NCBI GenBank assembly: GCA_030844565.1
Contig: JAUUNK010000001.1
Coordinates: forward strand, 62,001 to 126,000
DNA length: 64,000 nt
Source: Bacteroides ovatus
Lineage (GTDB): Bacteria; Bacteroidota; Bacteroidia; Bacteroidales; Bacteroidaceae
Direction of reading: 5' to 3'
Made by a program: the position numbers and the translations under genes. Positions 45,096-53,650 of this stretch are shown in pieces. The first letter of the stretch is position 1; the number at the start of each line of letters is the position of its first letter. The notes below the pieces were generated by a model. That model saw nothing but the letters and a program-made list of their open reading frames with translations, made no database searches and was not told the origin of the DNA.

Positions 45096-46190
45096 TTATT
45101 TCTTAAACTGTTCTTTAGTAATCTTCAGGAACTGAGCCCGGTTCTCCTCGGTGGGTTCCAGGTTCGTTCCTTTCTGGTAGTTGTTCCATGAGTTTACCAG
45201 TACGATGTTCTTGCTCCCGATGTTTCGTTTAGCCACGTTGCAGAAGTTGATGTAATCGCTCGTCTCTCCCTCCTGCCCGAAAGTGTATTTATAGCTGGAA
45301 GCAGAGTTCACGCGGTCGTTGTAAGAGGGGAAGATGCAAGGAACGAAGTCCGTGTTCCATTTCGCAATCGTAGTCTTCCAGTTCGCCCAGTTCAAATCGA
45401 GGAAGCTGAAGAAGGCATAATAGCGGTCGTACATATTGGTGGACCAGTCGTTCACGGTCACTCCGTCGAAGGGGGCTATCTGATGTTCTTCGTAGTTGAC
45501 CGGAGCCACCCAGCCTGTGGTAAATTCTCCGATAGTATACAGTTGGTATCCCGACGCGGCGATCGATTCTTTCAAAGCAGGGATTACCACCGAGTAGTCG
45601 ATGCTCTTCAAAGCGGAAGAAGAAAGGTTGGAGGGAGTAATGAGAACGACCGGTTTTCCGTCTACCTTATAATAAGCGTCGTCGTCAAACAACGGAACGA
45701 GAGTTCTGTTGAATTCGTTCAGCATTTTAGCGAGGTTTTCTTCCGCTTGAAGGGGTTTATCATTGGTTACTTTCAAGTGTTTGGTATTATAATTGATAAC
45801 TAACCGCACTTTGGCGTTTGTCGCCGTGCGCACAGCCCGGAAGTTGGCAATCAACGTGTTATCTGCCGAAGCAGCGTCCCAGGCAAGCACGAGGAAGTCT
45901 AACGCTGCTTCATCCGCCCACGCCAGTTGTTGTTGCAACACTTCTTTATCAGTAGATAGATATTCGCCCAGCAGGGGAGTGCCGGCATAGATTTTCTTGC
46001 CGGACTTCAACCAAGTGGAGGAAGAAGTAATGTTAGTATAATAAGCTCCTACTATTGCATCGCCAGGCAAGACAGTCTGTGGGATGTCATACACATATTT
46101 ACTCTTATCCGGAGCCAAATGTTCGTCTTTATCACAAGATATTGCCAATAAAGCGATGAGTGCAAGTAATATACCGGTTATCTTTTTCAT
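45096..46190 (-). CDS. GH99/WbsX-like lipoprotein
   Basis: 364 residues from ATG 46190; GAAGGA precedes this ATG, and a start at 46202 is also possible. Lipoprotein signal LLALIALLAISC. The body shows a GH99-like/WbsX-type barrel: IVGAYYTNITSSSTWLKSGK, DEAALDFLVLAWDAAS, VDGKPVVLITP, VTVNDWSTNMYDRYYAF, and at the end IVLVNSWNNYQKGTNLEPT, the counterpart of the N-x-W-N-E-W-x-E-G-x-x-L-E-P motif with N-Y instead of E-W. The change at that acidic position may mean altered catalysis or a binding role. Between the SusD gene (17 bp) and the phosphoesterase fusion (18 bp); same operon. Confidence 0.75.
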   Translation of the reverse strand: MKKITGILLALIALLAISCDKDEHLAPDKSKYVYDIPQTVLPGDAIVGAYYTNITSSSTWLKSGKKIYAGTPLLGEYLSTDKEVLQQQLAWADEAALDFLVLAWDAASADNTLIANFRAVRTATNAKVRLVINYNTKHLKVTNDKPLQAEENLAKMLNEFNRTLVPLFDDDAYYKVDGKPVVLITPSNLSSSALKSIDYSVVIPALKESIAASGYQLYTIGEFTTGWVAPVNYEEHQIAPFDGVTVNDWSTNMYDRYYAFFSFLDLNWANWKTTIAKWNTDFVPCIFPSYNDRVNSASSYKYTFGQEGETSDYINFCNVAKRNIGSKNIVLVNSWNNYQKGTNLEPTEENRAQFLKITKEQFKK

Positions 46191-46206
46191 GTCCTTCGTC
46201 ATTTTT

Positions 46207-47889
46207 TTAATTGTTGGTCAAATAAGGGTTCGTCTTCGTTGGCAATGCAAACCACAGCTTGGCAGACATTGCATCTTGTCCGCCGTCGAGGTTGGCGATA
46301 CCTTTAGTGAGTTCCTGCTCATTGTTCGTTTTCTCGCTGTCGGGATACACCAGGCGCTGGGGGATATAAGCATACGGATTGTCCTGCGTGCCTGCATTGA
46401 CGGCGCCATATCCCGTCTCCGGCTGGAAGTGGGGAGGGAACTCCAACACTTGGCTGCGCCGAATCAAGGTCCATGCATCCAGTGACTGGTAGAACATGGC
46501 AATGTACTGCTGCATGATAATCTGCCGATAGACTGGATCGGGTTCGGCGGAGGTGATAGCAGAAGACACAATGCCGATGAAATCTTTATAGTAATCTTCG
46601 CCTTCGTCCGTAGCCGCCAGGTCTGTCAATGTATTCCATTTGATTCCCGGGACCTGGAGATAAGCTTCGGCTTTGCTTGCATCCACTCCATATTGGTTCA
46701 TCGAAGCTTTCACCCCGGCATTATAGTATTCCTCTGCTGTCCGCGAGCCTTTTCCCAAGCCTTTATGTATCAATTCGCTCTTCAACAAGCACACTTCGGC
46801 GTAGTTCATCATCACTTCGGCATAGCTCTCTGCGATGAACTTATCTTGCAACTGGGAGTAGTCGTCGGCTGTCTTTCCACTGTGGGGATTGGGAGACAGG
46901 CTCACTCCGGAAGGGAGATTGGAAACCTTCGGTTGTCCCCAATAAGGCGCCCAATGGAAATCGTCGGGCATGGAAGCCGGGGATGCAGGAGTGAAGAACT
47001 TCTCCAGGCGCGGGTCACCGTAAGGCGCCATATACATCAAGATAGATTCTCCGGCGGAATGGAGTTTATCCAGATTGCTTTCGCGGTTAATCACGAGGTA
47101 GTCGTAAAAGTAGTTTCTAGTATCCGCATTCGTTCCCCATCTCACCAGGCAATTGTCTTCGTTGGCAGTCATCAGGGATTGTTCGTCCGCCATCAGTTCT
47201 TCAATCACTTCCGTAGCTTTCGCCCGGTCGGCGTTGCAAATGCGTAGCGCCAGGCGCAGCCGCAGTGAGTTGGCAAACTTCTTCCACTTCAGCAGGTCGC
47301 TCGTCTTCCCGGCGGAAGGATAAACGGGGTCTGCCTGATAGACGTCTCCGTCCATTTGGAGACCATCGGCACACGCTTTCAAGTCGTCCAGCAGGGCATA
47401 GTAAATATCCTGTTCTTTATCATAAGGCACTCTTTCGCCGGCATTGAAAGCCTGGCTCTTAGGAATGCCTCCCCAGATGGCGACAGCTTGAGAGAAGAGG
47501 TAGTTCTCCCATATCTTAGCTATGATTACCCGATTGTAGTAGGCGTCTTGTTCTCCCAGTTGTGTCTGGATGAAGTGCACGGGGAAGATGGCGTAGTTAT
47601 ACACGTTCTTCCCATAAGAATCATTCGTGGACCCTTGGTTGCCATATCGCTGCACCTGCCCTCCGGTGGCTCCGCCATAATAATGGCAATAATTGGCGAG
47701 CAGCACTTTCTTCATACTGCCGCAAAAGGCATTCAACGTATAATAAGAACTGGTATTGAATAGATATTCCGGATTAATCTCATTCAGTTCGTTGGGGTTG
47801 GTATTGGCAGACTCAAAACCGTTGGTACAGGAAACAACAGAGAAGGCTGCTGCCACAAGCCCGGTCAATAATATCTTAATCTGTTTCAT
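46207..47889 (-). CDS. SusD/RagB-family lipoprotein (SusD-like_2 type)
   Basis: 560 residues, lipoprotein signal LVAAAFSVVSC (C21) followed by TNGFESANTNPNELNEINPE, the usual opening of the SusD-like_2 group. Helical repeats include IIAKIWENYLFSQAVAIWGG (about residue 125) and AESYAEVMMNYAEVCLLKSE. C-terminal: QQYIAMFYQSLDAWTLIRRS and YIPQRLVYPDSEKTNNEQ. It binds substrate over the SusC pore encoded 14 bp upstream. Confidence 0.92.
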   Translation of the reverse strand: MKQIKILLTGLVAAAFSVVSCTNGFESANTNPNELNEINPEYLFNTSSYYTLNAFCGSMKKVLLANYCHYYGGATGGQVQRYGNQGSTNDSYGKNVYNYAIFPVHFIQTQLGEQDAYYNRVIIAKIWENYLFSQAVAIWGGIPKSQAFNAGERVPYDKEQDIYYALLDDLKACADGLQMDGDVYQADPVYPSAGKTSDLLKWKKFANSLRLRLALRICNADRAKATEVIEELMADEQSLMTANEDNCLVRWGTNADTRNYFYDYLVINRESNLDKLHSAGESILMYMAPYGDPRLEKFFTPASPASMPDDFHWAPYWGQPKVSNLPSGVSLSPNPHSGKTADDYSQLQDKFIAESYAEVMMNYAEVCLLKSELIHKGLGKGSRTAEEYYNAGVKASMNQYGVDASKAEAYLQVPGIKWNTLTDLAATDEGEDYYKDFIGIVSSAITSAEPDPVYRQIIMQQYIAMFYQSLDAWTLIRRSQVLEFPPHFQPETGYGAVNAGTQDNPYAYIPQRLVYPDSEKTNNEQELTKGIANLDGGQDAMSAKLWFALPTKTNPYLTNN

Positions 47890-47903
47890 AATATATACTG
47901 TTT

Positions 47904-50900
47904 TTAGAAGGTTAGTTTGATGTCAAATCCGACGGAAGAGACGGGAGGCATCCCGCCATATTCTATACCCTGCGCATTTCCGGAAGAAGAAGAGGCCTCG
48001 GGGTCGATACCTTTCGGGGTGTTCTGGTGCAGGATAGCGAGGTTACGCCCGACAACCGCCAGGCGGAGGTCGTGAATGGGGAGCTTCTTAAAGAGAGACT
48101 TCGGGAGGCTATACCCCACGGACAGTTCGCGGAATTTAATATAGGAAGCATCAAACACCGACCTTTCGTCATAGCTGGCATACCGATTGTTGGGCTTCAC
48201 AAAGAGGAGGCAGGGCGTCCCGTCTTCAAAGTAAGCGTCTTTGTGCTGATAGCCCGAAGTGGCTTTCGCGCTGCTCTCGCCATAGATGACGTTGCTGAGA
48301 TAGTATCCTTCGCGTCCTTCCGCCGACTCGGCAACCACTCCTGCCGTTGTTGCCCGGTTCCATGTTCCCGAATAAAGAGTGCCTCCGATGCGGGCGTCAA
48401 AGAGGAAGCTGACCGTGAAGCCGTAGAGCTTGAAGCTGCTGCCAAAGCTTCCCGTCCATTTGGGTTCGGCACAGCCCAGGTAGTGCGTGTTGTCCGTCAC
48501 CAGTATCTTGCCGGAGGAATCCACCAACTTGCGTCCCTGCTCGTCGCGTTTCCAGGCACGGCCGCGGATAACGCCGTAGGGCATTCCCTCTTCCAGCATG
48601 ATGCTGACGTTGCTCGACTTCAGGAGTTGCACATTGGGATTTCCATCCACCACTTTGATAACTTTAGACCGGTTGCGCGCCCAGTTGAGGGTGGCATTCC
48701 ATTCAAACTGCTTTGTCTTAAGCGGAGTGGCGGACAACACCACTTCCCATCCTTGATTGCGAATGTGTCCGGTATTCAAGAATTTATAACTGTATCCGCT
48801 GGGGACAGGAAGCGCCACCTTGGTAATCAGATCATAGGCATCCGAACGGTAGTAAGTGATGTCCACTCCCAAGCGGTTGCGGAAGAATCGCAGGTCGGCT
48901 CCCACTTCCAAGGAACGGTTGCGCTCGGGCAGAAGCCGGTCATTGTTCAACGTCGTGCTGATAGTCTGCAAAGGCGAGCCATTGTAGATGCTGCCCAGTT
49001 TATAGGTTTGGGCAATGCGGTACGGGTCAGTGTCGGAGCCTGCATAGGCAAACGAAGCACGAATCTTGCCAAAGGACAACACCGGCGAATGAATATTGAA
49101 AGCATCGGTGAAGATGAACGTTGTGCCCACCGAAGGATAGAAGTAAGAGCAGTTATCCAACGGCAGAGTGGAAGACCAGTCATTGCGCGCCGTCACATCC
49201 AGATAAATATAACTATTATAGCCCACCGACAGCGAGCCATACGCAGACCGGATCAGCTTTTTAGACCTTAGTTGGGTAGCCGTGGGATATTCGTTGGAGT
49301 TGGAGATATTCTTAAAATCGCGCACCAGGATGCTGTTTATGCTTTCTGTCCGCTTCTCCGAGTTGCGCTCGTAGCGGCTGATACCTGCCAGGGCGTTCAC
49401 GGATATTTTATGAAACGTCTTGTTGTACATCAATAATGCTTCAAAGTTGGTGGAGGTGCTGTTGTTTATCCAGTTCTTCATGCCGCCGTCCACATCACTG
49501 CGCGCACCCAGGTTGAAGAACTCCATCCCTTTCCACCAATAGGCGTCCAGCCCGGCTTTGCCGACGGCTTTCAGTCCGGGGAGCAGTTTTACTTCCACAT
49601 TCATCGAGCCGCTCAGCCGGTCGCGCGTGTCGGAGTTGGTGTTTTCGTAGATGTTCCAATAAGGATTGTAGCCACGTTCGCCGATGGGAATCATTTCGTT
49701 GCCGTTCTCATCTTTATAATGCTTCAACACGTCGATGGACAACGAGCGGGGCAGGGTGACAAAGGCATAAATGGGGTTCTTGTCCGAGCCGTTGAGGTAT
49801 TGGCGGTTGTCCACTTTCTCGTGCGAGTAGGTCACTTTAGAGTCCAGCGTCATCCACTTGGTGAGCGTGTTCATCAGGCGGACGTTAAAGATGTCTTTGT
49901 AGCTTTCGTTAATGCCGTGCACCACGCTGTTGCCTGTGCTTCGCGTATAAGACACGCGGTAGTTATTCTTCTTCGAGCCGCCTTCCACCGACAGCGTGTG
50001 GGTGTAGCGGTGGGCGACTTCGTAGAAGTCTTTCACATTGTCGGGATGCGAAGAGTGGGTAGTCAGTTCCCCGTCGTGCCCGTAGATAACCTGGTCCCAG
50101 AGAGGCGCCCCCCAGCTACGCAACTTGGCTCCTGCCGAAGCGTTGTAGCCGCTGAAGTCGGGCAGGTCCGTGGGCAGGCGGTTGCCGTTGGGTTTTAGGG
50201 TCAGTTTATGGTCCAGCAGGTAAGAGTTCTCGCCTGTTCCCCATCCGTTCTGATACTCGAGGAACTGGTTAACCTTTTCGAACTGGAAGTTGCCACTATA
50301 AGAAATCTTCGCCTTCTCGAAGGTGGCGGAACGCTTGGTGGTGACCAAGACCACTCCTTGCGCCGCCCGCGAACCGTAGAGCGCTGCTGCATTGGGTCCT
50401 TTCAGGATTTCGATGCTTTCAATATCATCAGGGTTAATATCCGCTACGGGATTGCCGAGGTCGGTGGAACCTGTGCCGCCGTCCACCGTCACGCTTCCAT
50501 CTCCCGGCTCATTTTCGATAATCATACCGTCTATCACGAAGACGGGTTGGGAGTTCTCCGTCAGCGAGCTGGTCCCGCGGATGACGATACGCGCGCTGCC
50601 GTTGCTGGTTCCCGGAGGAGTGATGGTGACGCCTGCCACCTTGCCCGAGAGAGAGGTTATCAGGTTGCCGCTTCTGTTTTCGGATAAGGCTTCGGCATCC
50701 ACGCTCTGGCGGGAGTAGTTGAGGCTCTTCGCCTCGCGCGTCACTCCGAGGGCTGTCACCACCACTTCGTCCAGCGCTTTGGCGGTGCTTGCCAAAGAGA
50801 CATTCACATGGCTGAGTCCTGCAATCTTCACTGTTTTTGTCTCCATGCCCACATACGAGAACCTCAGTTCGCGGCAGCCCTCAGGGACATGGAGGGTGAA

Positions 50901-51095
50901 TGCACCGTTTATATCAGTAATCGTACCCACTGACGAGGTATTTGTCTTACCATCCGGTTCCACTGCCACCACCGTGGCTCCGATAATGGGAGTGCCGTCC
51001 GCAGCATCTGTCACTTTACCCGATAGGCGCTTGCCTTGCGCATATCCCGAGACGCTTATTACTAAGAAGAATAAGACTAGGAAGTAGTTTTTCAT
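47904..51095 (-). CDS. SusC/RagA TonB-dependent transporter
   Basis: 1063 residues from ATG 51095, where the signal peptide begins (KNYFLVLFFLVISVSGYAQG); frames upstream add only leader. Carboxypeptidase-like domain (RLSGKVTDAADGTPIIGATV), TonB-plug hallmarks (LDEVVVTALGVTREAKSLNY; IEILKGPNAAALYGSRAAQG), then the barrel, ending VSSVGFDIKLTF. No STN domain, so control is not through an ECF sigma. A -7 box TATCTTTG lies at 51180-51173 on its strand, 11 bp from a triplet of TTAA repeats. First gene of the leftward SusC-SusD-GH99-like-phosphoesterase operon. Confidence 0.93.
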   Translation of the reverse strand: MKNYFLVLFFLVISVSGYAQGKRLSGKVTDAADGTPIIGATVVAVEPDGKTNTSSVGTITDINGAFTLHVPEGCRELRFSYVGMETKTVKIAGLSHVNVSLASTAKALDEVVVTALGVTREAKSLNYSRQSVDAEALSENRSGNLITSLSGKVAGVTITPPGTSNGSARIVIRGTSSLTENSQPVFVIDGMIIENEPGDGSVTVDGGTGSTDLGNPVADINPDDIESIEILKGPNAAALYGSRAAQGVVLVTTKRSATFEKAKISYSGNFQFEKVNQFLEYQNGWGTGENSYLLDHKLTLKPNGNRLPTDLPDFSGYNASAGAKLRSWGAPLWDQVIYGHDGELTTHSSHPDNVKDFYEVAHRYTHTLSVEGGSKKNNYRVSYTRSTGNSVVHGINESYKDIFNVRLMNTLTKWMTLDSKVTYSHEKVDNRQYLNGSDKNPIYAFVTLPRSLSIDVLKHYKDENGNEMIPIGERGYNPYWNIYENTNSDTRDRLSGSMNVEVKLLPGLKAVGKAGLDAYWWKGMEFFNLGARSDVDGGMKNWINNSTSTNFEALLMYNKTFHKISVNALAGISRYERNSEKRTESINSILVRDFKNISNSNEYPTATQLRSKKLIRSAYGSLSVGYNSYIYLDVTARNDWSSTLPLDNCSYFYPSVGTTFIFTDAFNIHSPVLSFGKIRASFAYAGSDTDPYRIAQTYKLGSIYNGSPLQTISTTLNNDRLLPERNRSLEVGADLRFFRNRLGVDITYYRSDAYDLITKVALPVPSGYSYKFLNTGHIRNQGWEVVLSATPLKTKQFEWNATLNWARNRSKVIKVVDGNPNVQLLKSSNVSIMLEEGMPYGVIRGRAWKRDEQGRKLVDSSGKILVTDNTHYLGCAEPKWTGSFGSSFKLYGFTVSFLFDARIGGTLYSGTWNRATTAGVVAESAEGREGYYLSNVIYGESSAKATSGYQHKDAYFEDGTPCLLFVKPNNRYASYDERSVFDASYIKFRELSVGYSLPKSLFKKLPIHDLRLAVVGRNLAILHQNTPKGIDPEASSSSGNAQGIEYGGMPPVSSVGFDIKLTF

Positions 51096-51172
51096 AATGT
51101 TAGCTATTAAATTAAAGAATATATAGTATCCGATTATCATTCATCTTGCGTGGGGTCTTTCAAAAGATGAAT

Positions 51173-51302
51173 CAAAGATAGAAGAGGGCGCTTAATATTA
51201 GATTAATATTCTCTTAATAATGCCACAAGGAAAAAAAATATTCGGTAAGAATGAATTTTAAGCTTACATTAATGTTTCATTAATCCCTTTGTCCTACATT
51301 TA
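51173..51302. promoter_or_regulatory. Divergent promoter with two TTAA triplets at 11-bp period (SARP-type sites)
   Basis: Left triplet: TTAATAT at 51192, TTAATAT at 51203, TTAATAA at 51214. Right triplet: TTAA cores at 51258, 51269 and 51280 (the last two in CATTAAT). All six cores are in phase (66 bp, six times 11, from first to fourth). The leftward -7 box TATCTTTG (51180-51173) is 11 bp from the nearest TTAA core. The rightward box TACATTTA (51295-51302, seven of eight) is also 11 bp from its nearest core. No TTTG -33 box is found at the right distance on either side, as expected for activator-dependent promoters. Tandem seven-base repeats with four-base spacers are the known SARP target layout. 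Confidence 0.7.
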
Positions 51303-51359
51303 CAAGCGAAAACACCGAATCGAACTAAAAATCATCAAACCACTTAAAAGTTTAGTGTT

Positions 51360-53615
51360 ATGCACAAGAGAAAACTCATACCATCACTGCTAGTAATCCT
51401 TTTCATCGTGAGCGGTTGCAACCGGAAGGGGGACGCTTTAACTCCTGTCGATTACGTCAATCCCTACATGGGCAACATCAGCCACTTGCTAGTGCCTACT
51501 TATCCCACCGTCCATCTTCCCAACAGCATGCTGCGCATCTATCCCGAAAGGGAAGACTACACTTCGGACAAGATAAAAGGGTTGCCCGTCATCGTCACCT
51601 CCCACCGGGGAAGGTCGGCATTCAACCTCTCCTTCTATCAGGGCGAAGAGGCGGGGCTGCGACCAGTCTATTATTATACGTATGACAACGAAGTTATCAA
51701 GCCCTATTCTTATACTTCTTATTTCGAGGAAGAAGAAGTATCCACCCGCTTCGCCCCCAGCCATCAGGCGGGTATTTACGAACTGACCTTCCACAAGAGC
51801 GACGCGCCTTACCTGATACTGAGCACCACCCACGGCGAGCTGAAAACTACAGAGAACACCATCTCCGGCTACCAGAATGTAGACTCACAGACCAAAGTCT
51901 ACGTCTACATGGAGACCTCGGCGCTGCCGGAGAAGACCATGGCGGTCAGCCAACAAGGAGTGAGCCCGCAGCTCACCGACGTGACAGGAGAGAACGTAGG
52001 CATCGCCTTCCTCTTCCCGGACGATGTACAAACCGTCAAGGTGAGGTATGGCATCTCTTTCATAAACGAAGCCCAGGCAAAGGCAAACCTGCAAAGAGAG
52101 ATTAAAGACTACGACGTGGATAAGCAAGCCCGCATTGCCCGCGACATCTGGAACGAGACCCTCGGCAAGATAAAAGTGGAAGGTCTGGACGAAAACGCAA
52201 AGACTATCTTCTACACCTCGCTCTACCGCACCTATGAACGCATGATTTGCCTCACGGAAGACGGTCGCTACTACAGTGCCTTCGACAACCGCGTGCACGA
52301 GGACTCCGTGCCCTTCTACACCGACGACTGGATTTGGGATACCTACCGGGCTGTCCACCCGCTACGCGTCATCCTCGAACCGGAGAAGGAAGCCGACATG
52401 ATTCAGTCGTTCGTCCGCATGGCACAGCAGATGGACCACAACTGGATGCCCACCTTCCCGGAAGTCACCGGAGACAGCCGCCGCATGAACTCCAACCATG
52501 GCGTGGCTACGGTCATCGACGCTTATATAAAAGGTATCCGCAACTTCGACCTGGCAGCCGCCTACGAAGCCTGCAAGCTGGGCATCACAGAAAAGACACT
52601 GGCTCCCTGGTCGAGCGTGCCCGGAGGAGAGGTAACCCGCTTCTATTGGGACCACGGCTACTTCCCTGCCCTCTCGCCCGGAGAGCAAGAAACAGCCGGC
52701 GAGGTGCATTCTTTTGAGAAACGGCAGCCGGTAGCCGTCACTCTAGGAACTTCCTACGACGAATGGTGCCTGGCACAGATAGCCAAGCAACTCGGCTACA
52801 CAGACGACTACAACTACTTCCTGAAAGGAAGCAAGAACTACCGCAACCTCTTCAACCCCGACACCCGCTTCTTCCATCCCAAAGACAGCAAAGGCAAGTT
52901 TATAGAACCTTTCGACTACATCAACTCCGGAGGACTGGGCGCCCGCGAAGCCTACGGCGAGAACAACGGCTGGATATACCGATGGGACGTCCCCCACAAC
53001 ATAGCCGACCTGGTGGAACTGATGGGAGGCAAAGAAGAGTTCCGCAAGAATCTGGAAACAATGTATAACACTCCGCTCGGCAGAGGCAAATATGCCTTCT
53101 ACGCCCAACTGCCCGACCATACGGGCAACGTGGGCCAATTCTCCATGGCAAACGAACCGAGCATGCACATCCCCTACCTCTACAACTACATAGGAGAACC
53201 GTGGAGAACACAGAAGCGCGTGAGAACGCTGCTCAACGAATGGTTCAGAAACGACCTGATGGGTCTGCCGGGCGACGAAGACGGCGGCGGCATGTCGGCT
53301 TTCGTGGTATTCTCCATGCTGGGCTTTTATCCTGTCACTCCGGGACTGCCCGTGTATGCTATTGGCAGCCCCACCTTCGAGCGGGCGGTCATCTGGTTGA
53401 AGGACAACAAGCAATTCGAAATCATAGCTCACAACTACTCGCCCACCCGCAAATACATCCAATCGGCAAAGCTAAACGGCAAAGAATGGAATCAATCCTG
53501 GTTCGAACACAAAGAACTCCTCAAGGGAGGAAAGCTGGAATTTGTCATGGGAGATACCCCCAACAAGCAGTGGGCAACGGGCAGTGTCCCCCCTTCTTTC
53601 GAGATGAACGAATAA
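51360..53615 (+). CDS. GH92 alpha-mannosidase, lipoprotein
   Basis: 751 residues, usual for GH92. Lipoprotein signal LLVILFIVSGC (C20). Start of the mature protein: VDYVNPYMGNISHLLVPTYP. Family motifs: HQAGIYELTF, FYTSLYRTYERM, FYTDDWIWDTYRAVHPL, YWDHGYFP, then NEPSMHIPYLYNYIGEPWRT (about 597-616, with the acid glutamate) and GDEDGGGMSAFVVFSMLGFY. GH92 enzymes are calcium-dependent exo-alpha-mannosidases. PTVHLPNSMLRIYPE at the N-terminal side differs from the more usual P-F-G-M-v-Q block, which could mark an altered sugar specificity. First gene of the rightward arm; the phosphatase gene follows after 35 bp. Confidence 0.92.
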   Translation: MHKRKLIPSLLVILFIVSGCNRKGDALTPVDYVNPYMGNISHLLVPTYPTVHLPNSMLRIYPEREDYTSDKIKGLPVIVTSHRGRSAFNLSFYQGEEAGLRPVYYYTYDNEVIKPYSYTSYFEEEEVSTRFAPSHQAGIYELTFHKSDAPYLILSTTHGELKTTENTISGYQNVDSQTKVYVYMETSALPEKTMAVSQQGVSPQLTDVTGENVGIAFLFPDDVQTVKVRYGISFINEAQAKANLQREIKDYDVDKQARIARDIWNETLGKIKVEGLDENAKTIFYTSLYRTYERMICLTEDGRYYSAFDNRVHEDSVPFYTDDWIWDTYRAVHPLRVILEPEKEADMIQSFVRMAQQMDHNWMPTFPEVTGDSRRMNSNHGVATVIDAYIKGIRNFDLAAAYEACKLGITEKTLAPWSSVPGGEVTRFYWDHGYFPALSPGEQETAGEVHSFEKRQPVAVTLGTSYDEWCLAQIAKQLGYTDDYNYFLKGSKNYRNLFNPDTRFFHPKDSKGKFIEPFDYINSGGLGAREAYGENNGWIYRWDVPHNIADLVELMGGKEEFRKNLETMYNTPLGRGKYAFYAQLPDHTGNVGQFSMANEPSMHIPYLYNYIGEPWRTQKRVRTLLNEWFRNDLMGLPGDEDGGGMSAFVVFSMLGFYPVTPGLPVYAIGSPTFERAVIWLKDNKQFEIIAHNYSPTRKYIQSAKLNGKEWNQSWFEHKELLKGGKLEFVMGDTPNKQWATGSVPPSFEMNE

Positions 53616-53650
53616 ATAAAGAGAAAGTACCAATTTAAATATCCTCAACC

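Noticed and set aside
48027..49271. 414-codon open frame antisense to the SusC gene at 47904-51095
   Set aside because: Shadow of a GC-rich SusC frame, no ribosome-binding site and no recognisable domain.
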